Shown here piece after piece: positions 1 through 4,914 of a stretch of 6,896 nt of DNA. The stretch spans positions 1-6,896 of the forward strand of contig CATPBF010000016.1 in assembly GCA_955652585.1 (NCBI GenBank), in the 5' to 3' direction. Source of the DNA: Candidatus Dormiibacterota bacterium. GTDB taxonomy: Bacteria > Chloroflexota > Dormibacteria > Dormibacterales > Dormibacteraceae. Each line of letters starts with the position of its first letter. The first letter of the stretch is position 1. Both the position numbers and the translations under genes were made by a program. The notes below the pieces were generated by a model. That model saw nothing but the letters and a program-made list of their open reading frames with translations, made no database searches and was not told the DNA's origin.

Positions 1-39
1 CACGGCCAATCCGAGTCCCGAGAGTGCCCGGACGCCCAC
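1..39 (-). CDS. 5' end of a divergent gene, product unknown (partial)
   Basis: Reading the minus strand from a GTG at 39-37 gives 13 uninterrupted codons, MGVRALSGLGLAV, to the window edge. The main support is upstream: a TAGAAT box (51-46, minus strand) lies exactly six bases before this GTG, the same geometry as the pdxS start on the other strand. The peptide is short and mildly hydrophobic after one Arg, which could begin a signal peptide or membrane anchor, but 13 residues cannot identify a family. A leaderless transcript starting at the GTG is inferred. The alternative is that a plus-strand gene ends here: one frame is open from 2 to a TAG at 50-52. I prefer the divergent gene because of the matching promoter. 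Confidence 0.42.
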   Translation of the reverse strand, partial: MGVRALSGLGLAV

Positions 40-45
40 GGTTGG

Positions 46-74
46 ATTCTAGGCGCGGGGTCGGCGCAGCACCC
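46..74 (-). promoter_or_regulatory. Leaderless promoter for the divergent minus-strand gene
   Basis: On the minus strand TAGAAT (51-46) matches the bacterial -10 consensus TAnnnT and is followed by six bases and then GTG. Transcription normally starts about seven bases after the -10 box, so the first transcribed base would be the G of the start codon. No TTGACA-like -35 is seen. At a 17-base spacing the hexamer is GGGTGC (74-69), similar to GGGTCG at the same offset in the facing pdxS promoter. Confidence 0.45.
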
Positions 75-86
75 CCGGCGTAGAAT
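58..86 (+). promoter_or_regulatory. Leaderless promoter of pdxS
   Basis: TAGAAT at 81-86 is a good -10 element. Six bases separate it from the pdxS GTG at 93, so the message should begin at or next to the start codon and carry no Shine-Dalgarno sequence; none is visible upstream. The -35 position (58-63, GGGTCG at 17-base spacing) does not match the housekeeping consensus. GGGGT at 57-61 and ACCCC at 71-75 are symmetric about position 66, as are the two opposing -10 boxes. The core promoter overlaps that of the divergent gene over roughly 58-74. Confidence 0.6.
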
Positions 87-92
87 CTGATC

Positions 93-1022
93 GTGGCCGA
101 ACGCAACGGATCGCGCAACGGAAAAGGGGCCGTCAACAGGGGCATAAAGGGCTCCTTCAAAGTCAAGGCGGGGCTCGCCCAGATGCTGAAGGGCGGCGTG
201 ATCATGGACGTGGTCACGCCCGAGCACGCGCGCATCGCCCAGGACGCGGGCGCGTGCGCGGTGATGGCCCTCGAGCGCGTGCCGGCCGATATCCGCAAAG
301 AGGGCGGCGTGGCGCGCATGTCCGATCCGACCCTCATCCGCTCGATCATGGAGTCGGTCACCATCCCGGTCATGGCGAAGTGCCGCATCGGCCACTTCGT
401 CGAGGCCCAGATCCTCGAAGCCCTCGGGATCGACTACATCGACGAATCCGAGGTGCTCACACCCGCCGACGAGGAGAACCACATCGACAAGCATCCGTTC
501 AAGGTTCCGTTCGTCTGCGGCTGTCGCGACCTCGGTGAGGCGCTGCGACGTATCGCCGAGGGTGCGGCCATGATCCGTACCAAGGGTGAAGCGGGAACCG
601 GGAACGTGGTCGAAGCGGTGCGACATGCTCGCGCTGTCAACGCCGGGATTCGCAAACTTCACGGCTTGAGCCACGCCGAGCTCGTTCGCGAAGCCAAGCA
701 GATCGGCGCTCCGGTCGAGCTGCTCGCCGAATGCCAGCGACTCGGCCGGCTGCCAGTCGTCAACTTCGCCGCGGGCGGTATCGCCACGCCGGCGGACGCG
801 GCGCTGATGATGCAGCTCGGTGTGGACGGCGTGTTCGTCGGCTCGGGCATCTTCAAGTCCGAGGACCCCTTGAAGCGTGCCAAAGCCATCGTGGCGGCGA
901 CCACATATTTCGACAAGCCCGACGTGCTGGCGGAGGTTTCCGCGGGACTCGGGAAGGCGATGCCGGGGCTCGAGATCCCCTCCATCCCGAAGGACGAACT
1001 GCTCGCTGCCAGAGGCTGGTAG
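93..1022 (+). CDS. pdxS: Pyridoxal 5'-phosphate synthase, lyase/synthase subunit PdxS
   Basis: PdxS builds pyridoxal 5'-phosphate from ribose 5-phosphate, glyceraldehyde 3-phosphate and ammonia delivered by PdxT, in the cytoplasm (DXP-independent B6 pathway). The 309-residue (beta/alpha)8 protein is highly conserved. The substrate-site Asp is D39 in GVIMDV, and the two Schiff-base lysines are K96 in VMAKCRIGH and K164 in IRTKGE; these correspond to D24, K81 and K149 of the Bacillus subtilis enzyme. Other family blocks are MALERVPADIR (58-68), YIDESEVLTPADEE (115-128), PFVCGCRDLGEA (139-150), the phosphate-binding NFAAGGIATPADAALMMQLG (224-243) and the ending RGW. The GTG at 93 is chosen because it sits six bases after the -10 box; it gives about 15 extra, basic N-terminal residues relative to B. 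subtilis. The residue after K96 is Cys where Ala is common. pdxT follows 73 bp downstream. Identification is secure; the exact start is slightly less so. Confidence 0.97.
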   Translation: MAERNGSRNGKGAVNRGIKGSFKVKAGLAQMLKGGVIMDVVTPEHARIAQDAGACAVMALERVPADIRKEGGVARMSDPTLIRSIMESVTIPVMAKCRIGHFVEAQILEALGIDYIDESEVLTPADEENHIDKHPFKVPFVCGCRDLGEALRRIAEGAAMIRTKGEAGTGNVVEAVRHARAVNAGIRKLHGLSHAELVREAKQIGAPVELLAECQRLGRLPVVNFAAGGIATPADAALMMQLGVDGVFVGSGIFKSEDPLKRAKAIVAATTYFDKPDVLAEVSAGLGKAMPGLEIPSIPKDELLAARGW

Positions 1023-1050
1023 TCGCCGGGCGCCCAAAGGGAAAAGGGGC

Positions 1051-1088
1051 CCTCGCGAACTCAAGGCGAAGCCTCTGAGTTCGTGGGG
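1051..1088 (+). promoter_or_regulatory. Strong hairpin covering the pdxT ribosome-binding region
   Basis: Bases 1051-1067 pair with 1071-1088 to form a 17-bp stem with two G-U pairs (1053/1086 and 1055/1084), one bulged C (1075) and a GAA triloop (1068-1070). The core is GAACTCA/TGAGTTC plus AGGC-GAA-GCCT. The 3' arm ends in GGGG (1085-1088), seven bases before the pdxT GTG and the only purine-rich Shine-Dalgarno candidate there, so the folded RNA would hide it. No U-run follows the stem, so this does not look like a factor-independent terminator. It could limit pdxT translation, be an RNA-processing site that sets the PdxS:PdxT ratio, or be a REP-like palindromic repeat. The fold is read directly from the sequence; the function is inference. 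Confidence 0.6.
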
Positions 1089-1095
1089 TAAGCGC

Positions 1096-1731
1096 GTGGG
1101 CGCTGCTCTCATCGGGGTCCTCGCGATGCAGGGTGCGTTTGCGGAGCATGTGCGCGCGCTCGAAGCGGTTGGTGCGAGGACACGCCTGGTGAAGACGCCC
1201 GAAGATCTTCGGGACCTCGACGGCCTGGTGCTGCCGGGTGGTGAGAGCACGACGATGACCATGCTCATGGAGCGCGTCGGCCTGCTCGAACCGCTGCGTG
1301 GCGCCATCGCCGCCGGCCTCCCGACGCTGGCCACGTGCGCCGGCGTGATCGTCCTCGCGCGCGAAGTTATCGACGGCATGGCAGGCCAGCGTGGCCTGGG
1401 CCTGCTCGACATCTCGGTGAGGCGCAACGGCTACGGACGGCAGGTCGAAAGCTTCGAAGCTCCGGTCGATGTCGCCGGCTTCAACGGCAAGCCGTTTCCA
1501 GGAGTGTTCATCAGGTCACCGCTGGTGGAGTCGTCTGGCAGCGCCGAGGTGATCGCGACGCATGACGGCCGTGCCGTCGCGGTGCGCCAGGGTCACATCC
1601 TCGCGCTGTGCTTTCACCCGGAGCTCACGGGCGACCGGCGGCTGCACGAAGAATTCGTCCGGATGGCCAAGGCAAGTGCACCGCACCTGAAGGTCGCCCA
1701 CCGGCAAGACTATTCCGGGGTGGTGCACTAA
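1096..1731 (+). CDS. pdxT: Pyridoxal 5'-phosphate synthase, glutaminase subunit PdxT
   Basis: PdxT is a class I glutamine amidotransferase that hydrolyses glutamine and channels ammonia to PdxS; the complex is typically 12+12 subunits. The frame is open well upstream, but PdxT homology begins at the GTG at 1096 (GAALIGVLAMQGAFAEH, residues 2-18). The next in-frame ATG (1126) would remove the first beta strand. Motifs: glutamine-binding LPGGEST (46-52); nucleophile Cys81 in LATCAG; RRNGYGRQVESFE (109-121), usually RNAFGRQ; oxyanion/triad region ALCFHPELTGD with His174 and Glu176. The catalytic triad is therefore complete. At 211 residues it is slightly longer than the usual 190-200, with a short polar C-terminal tail. 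A GGGG Shine-Dalgarno candidate at 1085-1088 lies inside the hairpin described separately. The stop codon directly abuts the next start, indicating co-translation with the GNAT-like gene. Confidence 0.96.
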   Translation: MGAALIGVLAMQGAFAEHVRALEAVGARTRLVKTPEDLRDLDGLVLPGGESTTMTMLMERVGLLEPLRGAIAAGLPTLATCAGVIVLAREVIDGMAGQRGLGLLDISVRRNGYGRQVESFEAPVDVAGFNGKPFPGVFIRSPLVESSGSAEVIATHDGRAVAVRQGHILALCFHPELTGDRRLHEEFVRMAKASAPHLKVAHRQDYSGVVH

Positions 1732-2697
1732 ATGAAATTAAGGGCGGCGGGATTGCTCGACCTGTCGCGCATCGAGGAGATGCACCGGTCGGCTGATATC
1801 ACGATGAACGGGACCGAAGCGCCTGCGGCGAGGCTGTGGTCGCTGCTCAGCTCGACGTTATCGGCGTTCCTGCCCCTCTCGCAGGAGACCCTCATCTACG
1901 TGGCCGAGGAAGGGGGCAAGGTGGTCGGCTATGTGCAGGCATCCGGGGGCCAGCGGGGCCTGGAGATTTCGCGGTCCAAGGTTCTGCAGGTCCTGAACCT
2001 GCAGGTGGTGGATGGGTCTTCCGAGGAGGTGGCGCCGGCGCTGGTGGAGCATCTGTGCAACCAGGCGCTGGAGCGGGGAGCGCAGCGGCTGTTCGTGCGC
2101 CTGCCGGACCGAGACCCGCTGCTGCCGGTGTTCCGGCTCCGCGGCTTTCGCCAGTACGCGACCGAGGTCGTCGTGTACGCAGACAACCCCGTCGCCCGCT
2201 CGCAGCACCAGCCCGACGGCGTCCGGCCCGTGAGGAGGGGCGACAATCGCCTGCTCTATCAGCTCTACAGGAAGGTCACCCCGCAGGGCGTTTCGCAGCT
2301 GGAGGCGCCCACATATCGCGACTGGCGGGCGTTGCATGGCGAGTGGACGGGCCGTTTGAGCGCGCGGGGGTCGGACAAGCTCGAGCTCGTGGTCGATCGG
2401 GTCGAGCTCGTGGGCTGGGTCAAGGTCGAACGGAGTTCGGGGGCTCGCCCGAACACGCTCAATTTCCTGGCGATGCCTGAACGGCCCCTGCCCGACGAGC
2501 TGGCGGACCTCGGGGTTTTGATGCTGGCCGGCTCCGAGACTCCCGCCTGGTCGAGCCTGCGCCACTATGATTCGCACATGATCGACGCCCTGCGAGGGCG
2601 TGGGTTCAGCGTGCTTTTGACGCAGCTACTCCTGGTCAAAGAACTGGCCGTTCGAGTACCCGTGCGAGAGAAAGGACTGGTGCCCTCGCTCGCATGA
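1732..2697 (+). CDS. Divergent double GNAT-like (acetyltransferase-fold) protein
   Basis: The 321 residues read as two successive GNAT-like halves. The first (about 1-152) has LIYVAEEGGKVVGYVQA (54-70), the strand-turn-strand typical of GNAT beta3-beta4, then LQVLNLQVV (85-93), helix ALVEHLCNQALERGAQRLFVRLP (103-125) and FRLRGFRQYATEVVVY (134-149), matching the usual 'Y...GF...' end. The second (about 163-310) starts with VRPVRRGD and has LELVVDRVELVGWVKVE (217-233) and ALRGRGFSVLLTQLLLVKEL (286-305). The acetyl-CoA pyrophosphate loop (Q/R-x-x-G-x-G/A) expected near 94-104 is absent: that stretch reads DGSSEEVAPAL. It may be a degenerate or non-catalytic GNAT, or bind another ligand. The ATG directly abuts the pdxT stop, with GGGGTGG (1717-1723) eight bases upstream as ribosome-binding site. 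It overlaps the next gene by ATGA. GNAT fold is likely; substrate and activity are unknown. Confidence 0.7.
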   Translation: MKLRAAGLLDLSRIEEMHRSADITMNGTEAPAARLWSLLSSTLSAFLPLSQETLIYVAEEGGKVVGYVQASGGQRGLEISRSKVLQVLNLQVVDGSSEEVAPALVEHLCNQALERGAQRLFVRLPDRDPLLPVFRLRGFRQYATEVVVYADNPVARSQHQPDGVRPVRRGDNRLLYQLYRKVTPQGVSQLEAPTYRDWRALHGEWTGRLSARGSDKLELVVDRVELVGWVKVERSSGARPNTLNFLAMPERPLPDELADLGVLMLAGSETPAWSSLRHYDSHMIDALRGRGFSVLLTQLLLVKELAVRVPVREKGLVPSLA

Positions 2698-4262
2698 GCA
2701 GGCCTGAAACATCGCTGGTGACCTCCGCCGGACGCGGGCCGGGCGCCAACAGCTGGGACGAGGAGATCGAGCTTCTATCTCGGGCGCTGCCGACGGACCT
2801 GGCGCGCGCGCTGCACGAGCGCACCGATCCCCGTGAGCTGCTCGAGATCGTGCTCGACCTCGGCCGGGAGCCGGAGGCTCGCGTGCCTGGGCGCGAGGTG
2901 CTGTTGGCCGACCGCCCCGTCTCGGGATCGGACCTCGACCACGTCGCCAACAACGTCGGCCAGTTCGGAGACGACAACCGCGCCGGAATCGAGCGCACCC
3001 TCCACCGCGTTTCCGCGATCCGCAACCGCTCCGGCCGGATCACCGGGCTCACGATGCGGGTCGGGCGTGCCGTCACCGGCACGGGCGAGATCATCCGCGA
3101 CATCGTGATCAGCGGCCAGAGCATCCTGCTGCTTGGGCGGCCCGGTATCGGCAAGACCACGATGCTGCGCGAGTGCGCGCGTCTGCTCGCTGACGAGCTT
3201 CGCAAACGCGTGGTGATCGTCGACACCTCGAACGAGATCGGCGGCGACGGCGACATCCCTCATCCGGGGATTGGGCGGGCGCGCCGCATGCAGGTGCGGA
3301 CGCCTTTGCTCCAGCACTCGGTGATGATCGAAGCCGTCGAGAACCACATGCCCGAGGTCATCGTCATCGACGAAATCGGCACGGAGCTCGAGGCCGCGGC
3401 TGCGCGCACCATCGCCGAGCGCGGCGTTCAGCTCATCGCCACGGCGCACGGCCAGACACTCGAGAACCTGCTCGTCAACCCGACGTTGAACGATCTCCTG
3501 GGCGGCATCCAGAGCGTGACCCTTTCCGACGAGGAGGCGCGCCGTCGGGGCACTCAGAAGTCGGTCCTCGAGCGCAAAGCGCCGCCGACGTTCGACGTAC
3601 TCGTTGAGATCCAGGACCGCGACCGGGTCGCCATCCACATGCCTCTCGCCGATATCGTCGACACCGCATTGCGCGGGCCCATGCTCACGCCCAAGATCCG
3701 CCTGCGCACGCGCGAGGGCCGTGTCATCTCGAACGTCGAGGCTCCGACTGTGGTGGCTGCGGATTTGCCGCCGACTGCCACCTCGAGCACCAAACCGCTC
3801 GGCATCTTTCCATATGGTGTGAGCCGCCACCACGTCGAGCAGTCGATCCGCGACCTCGAGTTGCCCGTGCGGGTGTTGGGCAACCTCGACGGCGCCGGTG
3901 CCGTGCTCACGCTCAAGAATCACTACCGCCGGCGGCCGGACAGCCTGCGCCAGGCGGAGAGCCGCGGCCTGCCGATACACATCCTCAAGAGCAATTCGGT
4001 CACCCAGGTTCGCGACGCGCTCCAGCGCATCTATGGAGTCGACAAGCACGACGAAGCTACGACTCGCGCCCTGGCCGAGGCGGCCGCGGCGATCAAGACC
4101 GTGAAGACGACGCTGCGACCCGTCGAGATCGCGCCACAAAACGCTTACCTCCGCCGCCTGCAGCATCGGCTGGTCGCGGAAAACGAGCTCTCGGCGCGCA
4201 GCACCGGCAAGGAGCCTCAGCGCCGCCTGCGCATCACGCCGACCCCCGAAGATTCGATTTAG
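2694..4262 (+). CDS. R3H-domain P-loop ATPase, SpoIIIAA/Ycf45-like
   Basis: A 522-residue cytoplasmic protein. After a variable N-terminus, residues about 25-140 hold LPTDLARALHERTDPRELLEI and a conserved lead-in (NNVGQFGDDNRAGI, 86-99; LHRVSAIRNRSGRITGLTMRVGR). The ATPase core has Walker A GRPGIGKTT (148-156), VVIVDTSNEIGGDGDIPH (173-190), Walker B VIVIDEIG (222-229, D226/E227) and ATAHG (249-253). This is the RecA-like core shared with sporulation protein SpoIIIAA and with cyanobacterial/plastid Ycf45. The C-terminal part adds FPYGVSRHHVEQSIRDLELPV (372-392), LPIHILKSNSVTQVRDAL (426-443) and an R3H motif, Arg487-xxx-His491 in LRRLQH followed by RRLRITP, which in this family suggests single-stranded nucleic-acid binding. 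The start ATG lies in the ATGA overlap with the GNAT-like gene; no well-spaced ribosome-binding site is seen, so translation is probably coupled. The cellular role of R3H-ATPases is poorly defined, and sporulation cannot be inferred from this gene alone. Confidence 0.88.
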   Translation: MSRPETSLVTSAGRGPGANSWDEEIELLSRALPTDLARALHERTDPRELLEIVLDLGREPEARVPGREVLLADRPVSGSDLDHVANNVGQFGDDNRAGIERTLHRVSAIRNRSGRITGLTMRVGRAVTGTGEIIRDIVISGQSILLLGRPGIGKTTMLRECARLLADELRKRVVIVDTSNEIGGDGDIPHPGIGRARRMQVRTPLLQHSVMIEAVENHMPEVIVIDEIGTELEAAAARTIAERGVQLIATAHGQTLENLLVNPTLNDLLGGIQSVTLSDEEARRRGTQKSVLERKAPPTFDVLVEIQDRDRVAIHMPLADIVDTALRGPMLTPKIRLRTREGRVISNVEAPTVVAADLPPTATSSTKPLGIFPYGVSRHHVEQSIRDLELPVRVLGNLDGAGAVLTLKNHYRRRPDSLRQAESRGLPIHILKSNSVTQVRDALQRIYGVDKHDEATTRALAEAAAAIKTVKTTLRPVEIAPQNAYLRRLQHRLVAENELSARSTGKEPQRRLRITPTPEDSI

Positions 4263-4885
4263 TGGCCGGGCTTTTCATCACGTTCGAGGGGCCTGAAGGC
4301 GCCGGCAAGACCACGCAGGTCGAGCTCCTGGGCCAGGCGCTCGCGAACCGGCAGCCGGTGATGGTGCGAGAGCCGGGCGGCAACGAGTTGGGCGAGCGCA
4401 TCCGCGAGATCGTCCTCACCGGCACGATCGAGCTCGACGCCGAGGCCGAGATGTACCTGTTCATGGCCGCGCGGAAGCAACTGATCGCCGAAGTGATCGC
4501 CCCGGCGCTCGCGGCCGGCCAGATCGTGGTCGCCGATCGCTACCACGACTCGACGCTCGCGTATCAGGGCGGCGCCCGCGGGGTGACCACGACGTGGCCG
4601 CCGACGTTTCCACGCCCTGACGTCACCTTCCTGTTGTCGGTTCCGGTCGAGAAAGGCCTCGAGCGCCTGGTCGACGCCGGCAAGAAACCAGATCGGGTCG
4701 AGCGACAGTCAATCGAGTTCCATCAGCGCGTGGCCGCCGCCTATGACCGCCTCGCCGCCGCCGAACCGAATCGGTTTACCCGGCTTGATGCGACGGGCTC
4801 GAGGGACCACATCCATATAGCGGCGATGGCGCGGTTGCAGCCGCTCCTCGACCGCCTGGATAAGACGGCCGTTTCGCCGGGATAG
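4262..4885 (+). CDS. tmk: Thymidylate kinase (dTMP kinase)
   Basis: Tmk phosphorylates dTMP to dTDP with ATP, an essential step to dTTP. The 207-residue protein has P-loop FEGPEGAGKTT (8-18), the dTMP-binding REPGG (36-40), DRYHDSTLAYQGGARG (92-107), PDVTFLLSVP (119-128) and the LID DRVERQSIEFHQRV (144-157). The P-loop lacks Arg and the LID carries basic residues (K141, K142, R148), as in type II bacterial enzymes. Two features are unusual: the segment between GARG and RPD is only about ten residues (VTTTWPPTFP), several fewer than I recall for E. coli Tmk, which suggests a shortened helix; and the common LDV after PDLT reads LSV. The GTG start shares one base with the ATPase stop (TAGTG) and has no clear ribosome-binding site, so translational coupling is likely. 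The usual neighbour holB is not in the window. Confidence 0.95.
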   Translation: MAGLFITFEGPEGAGKTTQVELLGQALANRQPVMVREPGGNELGERIREIVLTGTIELDAEAEMYLFMAARKQLIAEVIAPALAAGQIVVADRYHDSTLAYQGGARGVTTTWPPTFPRPDVTFLLSVPVEKGLERLVDAGKKPDRVERQSIEFHQRVAAAYDRLAAAEPNRFTRLDATGSRDHIHIAAMARLQPLLDRLDKTAVSPG

Positions 4886-4890
4886 AGCGC

Positions 4891-4910
4891 TAGACTCCAG
4901 CCCCCGGTGA
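4891..4910 (+). promoter_or_regulatory. Possible internal promoter and ribosome-binding site for the ABC exporter gene
   Basis: TAGACT at 4891-4896 fits the TAnnnT -10 pattern seen before pdxS and would place a transcript start near 4903, giving a leader of about 12 bases. GGTGA at 4906-4910 is a Shine-Dalgarno candidate four bases before the GTG at 4915. No convincing -35 is seen. The exporter may instead simply be the last known gene of the upstream transcript, since the gap is only 29 bp. Confidence 0.3.
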
Positions 4911-4914
4911 CCCA

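Noticed and set aside
2..52. 3' end of an upstream plus-strand gene ending at TAG 50-52
   Set aside because: The 16 codons show no family signal, and the TAG lies beside the opposing -10 box, whose fit to a divergent promoter explains the region better. Not fully excluded.
877..1095. Longer pdxT starting inside pdxS
   Set aside because: The frame is open upstream, but the added 73 residues are Arg/Ser/Pro-rich translation of pdxS in another frame and do not resemble PdxT; homology begins at the GTG at 1096.
1051..1095. Factor-independent terminator between pdxS and pdxT
   Set aside because: The stem is strong, but the bases after it (TAAGCGCGTGGG) have no U-run, and termination here would cut off the partner subunit.
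1984..2006. CTGCAGGT inverted and direct repeats in the GNAT-like gene
   Set aside because: They come from repeated codons for Leu-Gln-Val in VLQVLNLQVV, so protein sequence explains them.
2381..2413. 12-bp direct repeat TCGAGCTCGTGG with a 21-base period
   Set aside because: In-frame repetition of similar beta-strand codons (LELVVDRVELVGW); too short to call a mobile or structural repeat.
1858..2577. 239-codon minus-strand frame, and a 214-codon plus-strand frame at 1836-2480, overlapping the GNAT-like gene
   Set aside because: Low-complexity Arg/Gly/Ala/Pro-rich translations with no domain. The chosen frame has GNAT-like strand-helix patterns, a ribosome-binding site and neat junctions with both neighbours.
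2775..4166. 463-codon open frame on the minus strand opposite the R3H ATPase gene
   Set aside because: Its product is rich in Arg, His, Asp and Val with no recognisable domain, and the plus-strand frame has intact Walker and R3H motifs. It is a usual shadow of GC-rich codon bias.
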